Shown: positions 9,164-16,572 of the stretch, piece after piece | How the letters are laid out: every line of letters begins with the position of its first letter | Position numbering within the stretch: the stretch's first letter is position 1 | Origin: Archaeoglobi archaeon JdFR-42 | GTDB taxonomy: Archaea; Halobacteriota; Archaeoglobi; Archaeoglobales; JdFR-42 | Direction of reading: 5' to 3' | DNA length: 60,020 bases | Assembly: GCA_002010305.1 (NCBI GenBank) | Contig: MTND01000010.1 | Span: 1 to 60,020, forward strand | Position numbers and translations under genes: made by a program | Notes under the pieces: generated by a model | Databases searched by the model: none | What the model was told of the DNA's origin: nothing | What the model saw: the letters and a program-made list of their open reading frames with translations, nothing else

Positions 9164-10421
9164 AGAAGTGGACATAGAAAATCACACATTTACTTTTCAG
9201 CAGAAAACCGAGAAAAGTGCTCGTATACTTGAGTTCGATTACAAGAAATGCAACGGATGCGCTGTATGTGTTTTCGCCTGTCCTGTCAACGCAATTGAGC
9301 TTGGACCTGTGAGCGAGATTGCTACTGGCCTTGATGCACCCCCTATCATTCTTGATCATATTAAATGCACTTACTGTGGGATTTGTGCTGCTATATGCCC
9401 CTTTAAAGCTTTTAATTTTCTGGAGAATGGAGAAAAAGTGGAATTCCCACTGGCTCTTGTGGATCACGCAAAAATTATCAATGATAAATGTATCGGATGC
9501 AAGCTATGTCAAGAGGTGTGTCCTACTGGAGCTATAAAACGGGAGATAGAGGTAAAAAGAGAAGATTTCCCAGAGAAAAATCAAAATTTAATCGGAGAAT
9601 TGAAAATAGACAAGGACAAATGTAATTTATGTGGAATCTGTGCTGATTTTTGCCCTGCATTCATTCTGATAGAGAAAGAAGTAGGACCAGATACCATAAT
9701 ACCTTTTGATCAGCTTCTTTTTGATCAAACGCAATGTGATTACTGTAAGCTGTGTGAGGAGATATGCCCTGAGGATGCCATAACAGTTGAGGGAAAGAGG
9801 ATCAAAGGCCAGCTTCCAGATGTATTTGGGAGAGTCTGGATTGAACTGGATAAATGTTCTCACTGCGATTATTGTGTCAAAATCTGCCCTTATGATGCAG
9901 TGGAGAATACCAAGACAGGAGATGGTGACCTGATACTATATGAGGGAAGACTTCACAAGTGTGATCCTGTGGGGTGTGCCGCTTGCATAAAAATATGTAA
10001 GCATAACAAGGTGTGGTATGTCTCCAAAAAAGATGGTAGAATTGCATTCAATGAAGATTTTTGTATATATTGTGGGGCCTGCGAATACGCCTGCCCATAT
10101 GATCTGATTGAAGTAAGAAAAGATGTCATATTCACTCGCGAGCTCATTAATATCCCCCAGCCATGGAGAGAGAGCTGGGAAATGGCAATTGAACGAGTCA
10201 TATCAAAAGAGAGAATAAAGGAGCTTGAAAGAAAAGCTGTTTCTGAAAGACCTACCCTTAAACCAGTTGAGGAAGAGGAAAGAGAGGTTCGGGTTTCACC
10301 AAACCAGAAATATATCCAGCAACAGCTTGAGAAAGTGATTGCCAACTTGACGTCACCAAAGGTAAGAGTTTTAATGGAGAGAGGAAAAGAGGACTCAGTA
10401 GATAAACTTCTGGAGGAATAA
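9150..10421 (+). CDS. Polyferredoxin with eight 4Fe-4S motifs (FwdF/MvhB-like)
   Basis: The 423-residue protein is built from ferredoxin repeats. Clear CxxCxxCxxxCP motifs are CNGCAVCVFACP, CTYCGICAAICP, CIGCKLCQEVCP, CNLCGICADFCP, CDYCKLCEEICP, CSHCDYCVKICP and CIYCGACEYACP; a divergent one reads CDPVGCAACIKICK. About eight clusters in this length fits FwdF (formylmethanofuran dehydrogenase) or MvhB polyferredoxins, which conduct electrons between large complexes. The last 90 residues lack cysteine and are charged, perhaps a docking tail. Its ATG9150 lies inside the end of hdrA with GAAGGTGGC just before it, so the two proteins probably form one electron-transfer complex. Confidence 0.87.
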   Translation: MEIRREVDIENHTFTFQQKTEKSARILEFDYKKCNGCAVCVFACPVNAIELGPVSEIATGLDAPPIILDHIKCTYCGICAAICPFKAFNFLENGEKVEFPLALVDHAKIINDKCIGCKLCQEVCPTGAIKREIEVKREDFPEKNQNLIGELKIDKDKCNLCGICADFCPAFILIEKEVGPDTIIPFDQLLFDQTQCDYCKLCEEICPEDAITVEGKRIKGQLPDVFGRVWIELDKCSHCDYCVKICPYDAVENTKTGDGDLILYEGRLHKCDPVGCAACIKICKHNKVWYVSKKDGRIAFNEDFCIYCGACEYACPYDLIEVRKDVIFTRELINIPQPWRESWEMAIERVISKERIKELERKAVSERPTLKPVEEEEREVRVSPNQKYIQQQLEKVIANLTSPKVRVLMERGKEDSVDKLLEE

Positions 10422-10422
10422 G

Positions 10423-11622
10423 ATGACGGGCGAAAGACTGGGAGATGTGACAGTGAGCAATCTCAACGGGAAGAAAATCGTCCTCGGTATAACAGGAAGT
10501 ATTGCTGCAGTCAGGTGTGTGGATCTTGCAAGAGAGTTGAGGAAACACGGAGCAGAAGTGATAGCTGTTATGACAGAAGAGGCAATGCGGATTATTCATC
10601 CAAACGCCATGGAGTTTGCAACGGGAAATCCAGTTATAACAGAGCTAACTGGAAAAATCGAGCATGTCAGCCTTCTTGGACTAAATGGTGAGGCAGACAT
10701 GCTTCTAATAGCTCCTTCTACCGCCAATACTCTTTCCAAAATCGCATGTGGGATAGATGATACACCTGTCACCACTATGGCCACCACAGCTATAGGCTCT
10801 GGAATTCCTGTATCCATAGCACCTGCCATGCATGAAGGGATGTTCAACCATCCCAAGATTAAAGAACATATCAGAAGCCTAGAGATGCTAGGTATACAGA
10901 TAATTCCGCCGGAAGTGAAAGAAGGGAAGGCTAAACTGGCCTCCACTAACACTATTGTTTGCTATCTGGAACGAATTTTTACCGGAAAAGAGTTGAAGGG
11001 CAAAAAAGTCCTGATAACCTCTGGACCCTCCATTGAGCGTATAGATCCAATTCGATTTATCACCAACAGAAGTGCCGGGATAATGGGAACAGAATTAGCC
11101 TTGGAGTGCTGGCGAAGGGGAGCTGATGTTACTGTCATCCAGGCTTTTGAAGGGGCTTATCCTTTTATAAACTATATCAGGGCAGAAGATGTTAGAACTA
11201 TCCTTGACACCGTTATGAAAGAATTAGATAAAGGATATGACCTGTTTATCTCTGCTGCTGCCATATCTGATTTTACTGTTGACGCCGCTAATACCAAAAT
11301 TAAAACCAACAGGAACGTGAGTATAACCCTAAAAGAGGCTCCAAAAGTTATACGAGAGGTCAGAAAAGCTTTTGACATCCATATTATAGGGTTTAAGGCC
11401 GAAACAGGAGTTAACGATGAGGAGCTAATAAAAATAGCAAAGGAAAAACTTCAATGCGATTCCCTACAGATGGTTGTGGCCAACGATGTCCTTGAGAAAG
11501 GAATGGGTACAAAAGATGATAGAGTAGTAATTGTCACCGAAAGGAAAGAAGAGTGGATAGAGGGGGAAAAATCCCTTATAGCGAGGAGGATCCTCGATAG
11601 ATATGCAGAAGAATTTCTCTAA
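10423..11622 (+). CDS. coaBC: Bifunctional phosphopantothenoylcysteine decarboxylase / phosphopantothenate-cysteine ligase (CoaBC, Dfp)
   Basis: CoaBC makes 4'-phosphopantetheine for coenzyme A. The N-terminal flavoprotein half shows LGITGSIAAVRCVDLAREL and the proton-relay region IAPAMHEGMFNHP (about residue 130). The C-terminal ligase half shows LITSGPSIERIDPIRFITNRSAG (about residue 200), and residues A-A-I-S-D-F take the place of the usual A-A-V-A-D-[FWY]. The length, 399 residues, is normal. The start follows the polyferredoxin stop by one base with GGAGG in front. It overlaps pantoate kinase by 20 bases, so the two CoA genes are translationally coupled at the end of the hdrA operon. Confidence 0.93.
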   Translation: MTGERLGDVTVSNLNGKKIVLGITGSIAAVRCVDLARELRKHGAEVIAVMTEEAMRIIHPNAMEFATGNPVITELTGKIEHVSLLGLNGEADMLLIAPSTANTLSKIACGIDDTPVTTMATTAIGSGIPVSIAPAMHEGMFNHPKIKEHIRSLEMLGIQIIPPEVKEGKAKLASTNTIVCYLERIFTGKELKGKKVLITSGPSIERIDPIRFITNRSAGIMGTELALECWRRGADVTVIQAFEGAYPFINYIRAEDVRTILDTVMKELDKGYDLFISAAAISDFTVDAANTKIKTNRNVSITLKEAPKVIREVRKAFDIHIIGFKAETGVNDEELIKIAKEKLQCDSLQMVVANDVLEKGMGTKDDRVVIVTERKEEWIEGEKSLIARRILDRYAEEFL

Positions 11623-12433
11623 GGCCTTTTGTCCAGCCCATATAACCGGGTTTTTCGCTCCTGAATTCCGGAATGGGATGGTTGGATCAATCGGTGCAGG
11701 GATTACTCTGAATGTAGGGGTAACAGCTCGTGTTTCGGATGGAGACCCTGGAATTTTTTTCAATGAACAACCTACAGAGATCGATCCTGTGAAAACTATT
11801 ATAGAGCAGTTGAATTTTTCAGGACGTATTGAACTTAAATCTAATCTCCCACTGGGATGTGGATTTGGATTGAGTGGTGCCGCTTCTCTTGCTTCTGCCT
11901 TGGCAATTAATCAGGCCTTGCACATGAGCAACGACGTTCTTACTCTGGCAGATATGGCCCATGTTTCTGAAATTACCTGTAAAACCGGGTTAGGAGATGT
12001 AGTGGCCCAAATGTATGGTGGGATGATTGTTAGGGAACGGGGAGGAAAACCCTCTGAGGCAGTGGTAAGAAAATTCACTATATCTTCACCCATTGATATA
12101 GTCATATTGGGACAACTACCAACTGAAGAAATTCTCAGCGATAATACTGTGATGAAGAAGATCGCTATTGCAGGGAGACAGAAACTGAAAGCTTTTCTAA
12201 AATTCCCTACCCTATCCAATTTTTTCTTTCAATCCAGAGAGTTTGCTGTGGGTACAGGACTTGCTGATTCCTCCATACTCGATATAATCGAGGCTGTGGA
12301 AAGCCAGGGAGGTCTGGCTTCAATGGCCATGCTTGGAAAGGTTGTTTTTGCAATTAACGGTTTTGATGCTCTAAATGAATTCGGTGAAGTAATCCAGACG
12401 AGAATTGACGACTGTGGTGCGAGACTTATTTAA
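11603..12433 (+). CDS. Pantoate kinase (archaeal GHMP kinase)
   Basis: Archaea make 4'-phosphopantothenate with pantoate kinase and phosphopantothenate synthetase in place of the bacterial route. This 276-residue protein has the family N-terminus (KAFCPAHITGFF) and the GHMP phosphate loop LPLGCGFGLSGAASLASALA (around residue 83). It starts inside coaBC with a 20-base overlap, a classic partner gene. It ends convergently against the GNAT gene with only ten bases between stops. Confidence 0.9.
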   Translation: MQKNFSKAFCPAHITGFFAPEFRNGMVGSIGAGITLNVGVTARVSDGDPGIFFNEQPTEIDPVKTIIEQLNFSGRIELKSNLPLGCGFGLSGAASLASALAINQALHMSNDVLTLADMAHVSEITCKTGLGDVVAQMYGGMIVRERGGKPSEAVVRKFTISSPIDIVILGQLPTEEILSDNTVMKKIAIAGRQKLKAFLKFPTLSNFFFQSREFAVGTGLADSSILDIIEAVESQGGLASMAMLGKVVFAINGFDALNEFGEVIQTRIDDCGARLI

Positions 12434-12443
12434 AATAAAAAAA

Positions 12444-12899
12444 TTAAACTTTAAGTTCGAGATTGATGGCTCTTGAAGGTGTAAACTTTGAAGCGCTGAA
12501 GAATTTTATGAGGGGGCAGTTGCTCCATTCCACTCTGGTATATATACGCTCAACTCCGGCTGCCTTTGCATTGGTTATGAACTGGCCAAGAAGCTCTTTT
12601 CCTACACCATGCTTGGTGTAACTTTTATCCACTCCAATAGTTGTAATGGAGGCGATATTTTCAGGAATTCCAAACTCTCCTGAAAAAAGACTTCCCATGA
12701 TGAATCCAATTACTTTTCCATCATATTCTGCAACAAGAGACATAACTACCCTGTATTTTGGATCCAGTACTTCTTCGAGTTTTCTCTTATAATACTCCTC
12801 TCGCCTGTAGCCAACATACTGCTCATCTATCCGTATTATATCCTCTATATCTTCTCGTTTCATCACCCTTATGGACAACTTATTTGGGTCAAACCTCAT
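12444..12899 (-). CDS. GNAT family N-acetyltransferase
   Basis: The 151-residue protein has the GNAT fold: an N-terminal IRVMKREDIEDIIRIDE strand-helix, VAEYDGKVIGFIMG as the beta4 strand, and the acetyl-CoA loop VDKSYTKHGVGKELLGQFI (about residue 96). The tail RVEWSNCPLIKFFSASKFTPS matches RimI-like proteins. The acceptor substrate cannot be told. It is a single gene with an AT-rich TATA-like tract just upstream (about 12905-12925). Confidence 0.83.
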   Translation of the reverse strand: MRFDPNKLSIRVMKREDIEDIIRIDEQYVGYRREEYYKRKLEEVLDPKYRVVMSLVAEYDGKVIGFIMGSLFSGEFGIPENIASITTIGVDKSYTKHGVGKELLGQFITNAKAAGVERIYTRVEWSNCPLIKFFSASKFTPSRAINLELKV

Positions 12900-13120
12900 T
12901 TAAACACCTATATTAATAATTATAATTTCTTGATATTTAACACAATCGGTTATAAAAGAGACTGTCAAGATTTGCTGAAAACCCATACGCTCCACACAAA
13001 TAACGGACCAAACTGATCGTTCTGATCGTTACAATAGAGGCCAGAGTTGCTTGCATGGTTTTCCACCCTATAAAATGCCCACATAATTTCTAGAACTATC
13101 CGTAAACGTTAAATGGAAGC

Positions 13121-13381
13121 ATGAACAACCATATATCTGGTATGTCCTATCGTACGTTTGAACGATTGTTGAGTGACATGCAGATTTCTATAGATGCAAC
13201 AGAGAGGAGGAAATTATACAAGAAGGTTCTCAGAGAATTTGGGATACGGGAATCAGGACAGGATCTAGAGGACAGATTGAAGGATGATTTTGAGAGAGAG
13301 GAGATTGAACGGTTCATAAAGGAGATTTTAAGACTAGAGAGAGTGAAGAAAAAAGGTCAAGGATTGGAAACGTATCTGTAA
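13121..13381 (+). CDS. Hypothetical protein, 86 aa, charged and helical
   Basis: I do not recognise this protein. It is rich in Arg, Glu and Lys with helix-forming periodicity (RRKLYKKVLREFGIRE, ERFIKEILRLERVKKK) and has no cysteine pairs, signal peptide or membrane segment. The length suits a small nucleic-acid-binding or regulatory protein. ATG13121 gives the longest form; ATG13142 is possible. A TATA-like box CTATAAAAT sits about 13069-13077. The gene ends 61 bases before the selenocysteine tRNA on the same strand. Confidence 0.5.
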   Translation: MNNHISGMSYRTFERLLSDMQISIDATERRKLYKKVLREFGIRESGQDLEDRLKDDFEREEIERFIKEILRLERVKKKGQGLETYL

Positions 13382-13409
13382 TCAAGATTGTTCCCACTAA
13401 AGGGAAACG

Positions 13410-13417
13410 TTAATATT
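13410..13417 (+). promoter_or_regulatory. TATA-like box of the tRNA-Sec gene
   Basis: TTAATATT lies 26-33 bases before the first base of the tRNA, the normal archaeal TATA position for a stable RNA. Confidence 0.45.
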
Positions 13418-13442
13418 ACCCTTCGTCAGGAGAACTACTTCA

Positions 13443-13529
13443 GGCGCCCAACATCAGGGTGGTCCCTGACGTGGACTTCAAATCCACGGGCCCTTGACTG
13501 GGCCGGGGTTCGATTCCCCTTGGGCGCCG
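13443..13529 (+). tRNA. selC: tRNA-Sec (anticodon TCA), selenocysteine
   Basis: All special features of tRNA-Sec are present. The acceptor stem has nine perfect pairs (13443-13451 with 13520-13528), and the T-stem has only four (13505-13508 with 13516-13519), giving the 9/4 fold. The D-arm has a six-pair stem (TCAGGG/CCCTGA) closed by a four-base loop (TGGT). The anticodon loop CTTCAAA carries TCA (13478-13480), which reads UGA. A long variable arm pairs GGCCC with GGGCC (13489-13493, 13500-13504). The discriminator is G (13529) and CCA is not encoded. This shows that the organism can insert selenocysteine; SelB, SepSecS, PSTK and SelD must lie elsewhere. Confidence 0.96.
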
Positions 13530-13550
13530 TTAATCTAGTTAGAGAAGCTT

Positions 13551-13811
13551 TTAGAGGTTCAGATTAATTAATCGCATGGTAAATTCTTTTAAAATTTTCA
13601 GTTCTTTTTTAAATCCATCATCAATAAAATCTACCGTTTTGTGACTATTAGGCTGTTTCTTCCCTATACAGAATACTCTAAGGACGTTATAACCAACTTA
13701 CCTGATCTCCTATATGTATAGGTATTTGACATATTCTGATTCATAATAGACCCAACTCCACTGAAATTTCACGAAACGGTTTTCAACCAAAAGTTTAATA
13801 CGTTCATAATC
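13551..13811 (-). pseudogene. Decayed protein gene, two in-frame stops
   Basis: One minus-strand frame reads like protein on both sides of two stops: IKLLVENRFVKFQWSWVYYE and on to KYLYI, then TAG (13710-13712), three codons, TAA (13698-13700), then VGYNVLRVFCIGKKQPNSHK and on to the end at 13551. Codon use and amino-acid make-up look coding, but there is no ATG. The likely reading is a small gene that has lost function. I cannot name the family. It fills most of the stretch between tRNA-Sec and the next gene. Confidence 0.35.
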
Positions 13812-13825
13812 ATATACATTTGAGG

Positions 13826-14053
13826 ATGATTTTTAAAAAAAGAATACCTCGAGAACTGGAAAACTATGCAAAAGAAGTACTGCGAGATATCATACCTGCC
13901 CAAGATCCTCTTAGCTATCTTCGGGAAGGAGAAAAAAGTCTTGAAGAATTGTTAAGAGATGCAACTTTTCTGGCACAAATGGAGGAGAAAGCAGGGCGAT
14001 CCATCACAAAAGAAGAACTCAAGGAAATACTTAAAAGACTTATGGAAAAATAG
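13826..14053 (+). CDS. Hypothetical protein, 75 aa
   Basis: I do not recognise this protein. It is a charged, helical small protein (RELENYAKEVLRDII, then SLEELLRDATFLAQ, then SITKEELKEILKRLMEK) with no cysteine or membrane segment. ATG13826 is preferred to the TTG at 13820 because a TTTAATA box near 13794-13800 lies about 26 bases upstream, giving a leaderless transcript. A second coding-like frame begins at its stop codon (see 14050-14268), so the two might be a small operon. Confidence 0.48.
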   Translation: MIFKKRIPRELENYAKEVLRDIIPAQDPLSYLREGEKSLEELLRDATFLAQMEEKAGRSITKEELKEILKRLMEK

Positions 14054-14268
14054 ATAGTAGAGGAAAACTTTCATACCAAAACTCAGAAATCAATGAAATA
14101 CCTGTAGCCTCAAAAGATGTTGTAAGACGAATAGATCAGCTGTTCTCAAAGTTTCCCCCCACAGGGTATCAGGAAAGCAAGCTGTTTGAAAGTGAGAATT
14201 TGATTCGATCCTCTTTACAAATCAAAATACCTCTATCATATTTATTTCACTCAAAGCACCCAATATAA
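14050..14268 (+). other. Coding-like frame without a standard start codon
   Basis: A 72-codon open frame overlaps the stop of the preceding gene (ATAG: ATA 14050-14052) and ends at TAA 14266-14268. It contains NEIPVASKDVVRRIDQLFSK followed by FPPTGYQESKLFE, with codon use like neighbouring genes. No ATG, GTG or early TTG is in frame. It may be a remnant or use AUA as start. Between 14269 and 14435 I see only AT-rich promoter-like sequence before the antiporter gene. Confidence 0.3.
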
Positions 14269-14435
14269 TCTTGCTAAAGATTGATGACAATTAGATGGCG
14301 TAAAATACACATTAACATCTTATTAATAGAAGCCTTTATTGCCATTCCCTATTCCTAATTCACGGTTTCATCAAGCAACCATTAAAGGATAATAAGGAAC
14401 TAATTTTATAAAACATAAGTTACTCGGTATCACCG

Positions 14436-15602
14436 ATGCAGAGTCTGATAATATCCCTGACTATTATTTTTATAGCCATAATGATAGCTCCGGCCATATC
14501 CAAAAAAATTCGTTTGCCTCTGATCGTTGTCGAAATAATCATGGGTACAATCTTTGGGAATTCCTTCCTCGATATAATCTCTTCCGATCCTATAATCGAC
14601 TTTTTTAAATCTTTTGGTCTGATTTACCTGATGTTCCTTGCTGGAATGGATGTAGATTTTGAGAAAATTGAGGGTTACGTTTCCAAGACACTGAAAATAG
14701 CTGCATTCTCAATTCTAGTCCCCTTTGCAGCAGGTGCGATGATATCACCTTACATAGGTGTACATCCTCTTTTTTTAGGTACAGTTTTTTCGACCACATC
14801 AATAGGTATAATCCTACCTTTCACTAAAGAAGTCGGCCATAAAAAAGCATTCGCTCACACGTTACTCAGTTCAGTAGTTCTAGTGGACATTCTGAGTATA
14901 TTTTTGCTAGCATTTTCGGTAACCTTTATTCAGGGAGCTTTTACTCTCTCTTTTCTATACTCATCAACTCTTATCATCATATTATTTTTGATTCCAAAAG
15001 TAATAAAAAAAGGTGGGATCCAGACCAGAGTGGATAAGTGGTTGTGCGATGAGGCACATTTTGAACAGGGAGTCAGAGTGTCGTTTGCTCTGATAATCGC
15101 TCTTGTCGCATTTTCAGGAGTACTGGGATTCCATTCTATTATAGGGGCCTTTATAGCTGGATTGATAATATCCGAACTCACCCCCCATGAGAGATCTTTA
15201 CTGGAAAAAAAGCTTGAAAGTTTTGGTTACGGTTTTTTTATCCCATTATTCTTCATCCTGGTAGGAGCCAGAATCAATTTGCCCGCGATTTTCTCCAACA
15301 TAAAAACTATCGAAGTTCTTATGATAATAATAGCCACTGGAATTCTCTCAAAAACTATTGGTGTGGGTCTGATTTCTAAACTAACAGGGTTTAATATCAG
15401 AGAGAGCATATCTCTTGGTCTCCTTCATGCAGCAAGAATGAGTTTGATAATAGCTGCTGTTGAAATAGGATTCGAGATAGGGTTAATAGGAGAAGACCTC
15501 TTTTCCATCTTTGTGATACTGGCGATGATCTCTGTCATTTTCACACCATCGGTTGCTAAACATATACTCTCCACAGACAGAAAGTTACTGGAAGTTAAGT
15601 GA
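14436..15602 (+). CDS. CPA2 family cation/proton antiporter (KefB/NapA-like)
   Basis: The 388-residue protein has about 12 membrane segments and the CPA2 fold. Near residue 69 is GMDVDFEKIE, followed by the conserved STTSIGIILPFTKE region (about residue 118). The core motif HSIIGAFIAGLIISE is near residue 233 and GLLHAARMSLIIAAVEIG is near 327. CPA2 proteins exchange Na+ or K+ for protons. No TrkA-N or RCK regulatory domain is attached, so it is the short form. It stands alone with a TATA-like TTTTATAAAAC about 35 bases before ATG14436. Confidence 0.85.
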   Translation: MQSLIISLTIIFIAIMIAPAISKKIRLPLIVVEIIMGTIFGNSFLDIISSDPIIDFFKSFGLIYLMFLAGMDVDFEKIEGYVSKTLKIAAFSILVPFAAGAMISPYIGVHPLFLGTVFSTTSIGIILPFTKEVGHKKAFAHTLLSSVVLVDILSIFLLAFSVTFIQGAFTLSFLYSSTLIIILFLIPKVIKKGGIQTRVDKWLCDEAHFEQGVRVSFALIIALVAFSGVLGFHSIIGAFIAGLIISELTPHERSLLEKKLESFGYGFFIPLFFILVGARINLPAIFSNIKTIEVLMIIIATGILSKTIGVGLISKLTGFNIRESISLGLLHAARMSLIIAAVEIGFEIGLIGEDLFSIFVILAMISVIFTPSVAKHILSTDRKLLEVK

Positions 15603-15726
15603 GACGTGTACAGATGACGGCAAACTTATTCCATGTTTACACCATCTGATTTTCCATTACTCAGAAATACAGTTTTAAAAATATATCAGAGTCCATTTTA
15701 AGAGATTTTCCGAGAAAATTAAAAAA

Positions 15727-15867
15727 TGGGGCCGGTGCGATTTGAACGCACGATCGACGGGTCTCTTCGGGTCAGCACTCCAACGGCTCATCATCTGATA
15801 TCAGCAGACCCGTTGGTCATCATTTTCCGCTGGAGCCCGTCGCCCTACCTGGCTAGGCCACGACCCC
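15727..15867 (-). tRNA. tRNA-Trp (anticodon CCA) with a 67-nt intron
   Basis: On the minus strand the 5' exon runs from 15867 to 15830 and the 3' exon from 15762 to 15727. The acceptor stem is GGGGTCG with CGGCCCC, and the anticodon stem ACGGG/CCCGT encloses the loop CTCCAGA with CCA at 15833-15831. The intron (15829-15763) sits after position 37, the standard archaeal site, bordered by a near-canonical bulge-helix-bulge. A TATA-like CTATATAATC is about 31 bases upstream. The intron carries a box C/D RNA (separate entry). Confidence 0.95.
15763..15829 (-). ncRNA. Intron-encoded box C/D guide RNA in pre-tRNA-Trp
   Basis: In minus-strand order the intron contains box C ATGATGA (15823-15817), D' CTGA (15804-15801), C' ATGATGA (15794-15788) and D CTGA (15775-15772). 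The nine bases before D (CCGTTGGAG, 15786-15778) pair with the 5' exon and the fifth base before D falls opposite C34. The bases before D' (ACGGGTCT) pair with the 3' exon and place position 39 opposite the fifth base. So the intron should guide 2'-O-methylation of C34 and C39 in its own precursor. This arrangement is known in Haloferax and other Euryarchaeota, where the second target is U39. Confidence 0.9.
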
Positions 15868-15876
15868 ATAGGATAT

Positions 15877-15893
15877 TGTCAATAAATTGACAG
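15877..15893. repeat. Dyad TTGTCAATAAATTGACA next to the tRNA-Trp promoter
   Basis: The 16 bases TGTCAAT-AA-ATTGACA form a perfect dyad between the TATA box and the 5' end of tRNA-Trp. The half-site TTGTCAA is the same as in two of the dyads upstream of the NIF3 operon (40792, 40836). Function unknown; it may be chance in AT-rich DNA. Confidence 0.35.
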
Positions 15894-15968
15894 ATTATAT
15901 AGCCATGCTTTACAATATACCTGGAGCTAACAATTATATAACCATTACGATACCCCAAAATCAGTCTA

Positions 15969-16517
15969 TTAAAGCCCCAATTCTCTGGAAATGCCCTTCA
16001 TACTCATTAAAGCTATGTCCATAAATTCCTCAAGAGAGAGACCAAGTTTTTCAATTTCCCTTATACCATCTCTATAAGCTCCTCGGGCAAAACTTTTATC
16101 TTTAAATTTTTTCAGTACTGAATTAACCATTACATTTTCAATTTTTTTTCCTTTAACCAGAGCACAGGCAATAATAAGTCCTGTAATTGAATCTGCAGCA
16201 ATAAGAGCTACTTCCAAAGGTGTTTTCCTTTCTGAGAAAATTTTATAATTATGTTTTTTAACTGCATCGATAATTTCTCCACTTACACCCATTTTTTCCA
16301 GTTTTTCTGCTGTTATTATTCCATGTGTTTCCGGAGTGGATTGTTCATAATCCAGATCGTGAATCAAACCTGTGAAACCCCATTTTTCAACATCTTCTCC
16401 GAGCTTTTTCGCTAACCCCCTCATGATAGCTTCTGTGGCAAGACAATGTTTGAGGAGGTTATCGCTGGATGACATGTCCTTAAGTATTCTTAACGCCTCT
16501 TCTCTTCTCAAAGTCAA
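15969..16517 (-). CDS. HD domain phosphohydrolase
   Basis: The 182-residue protein has the HD metal-binding set: His in KHCLATEAIM (about residue 24), HD in GLIHDLDYE (about residue 53), and a later Asp in ALIAADSITGLI (about residue 109). Stand-alone HDIG-type proteins of this size hydrolyse phosphate esters of nucleotides or related compounds; the exact substrate is unknown. It is the last gene of a minus-strand group with the NUDIX gene 55 bases upstream. Confidence 0.83.
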   Translation of the reverse strand: MTLRREEALRILKDMSSSDNLLKHCLATEAIMRGLAKKLGEDVEKWGFTGLIHDLDYEQSTPETHGIITAEKLEKMGVSGEIIDAVKKHNYKIFSERKTPLEVALIAADSITGLIIACALVKGKKIENVMVNSVLKKFKDKSFARGAYRDGIREIEKLGLSLEEFMDIALMSMKGISRELGL

Positions 16518-16572
16518 TAAACCACCTCCTGGTCATTACTCTGATAAAACCTCTCTCGCCTCCAGAGGCTCT

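Noticed and set aside
13421-13560. tRNA-Sec as an opal-suppressor or degraded tRNA-Ser
   Set aside because: The perfect nine-pair acceptor stem, four-pair T-stem and six-pair D-stem with four-base loop are specific to tRNA-Sec and not found in tRNA-Ser.
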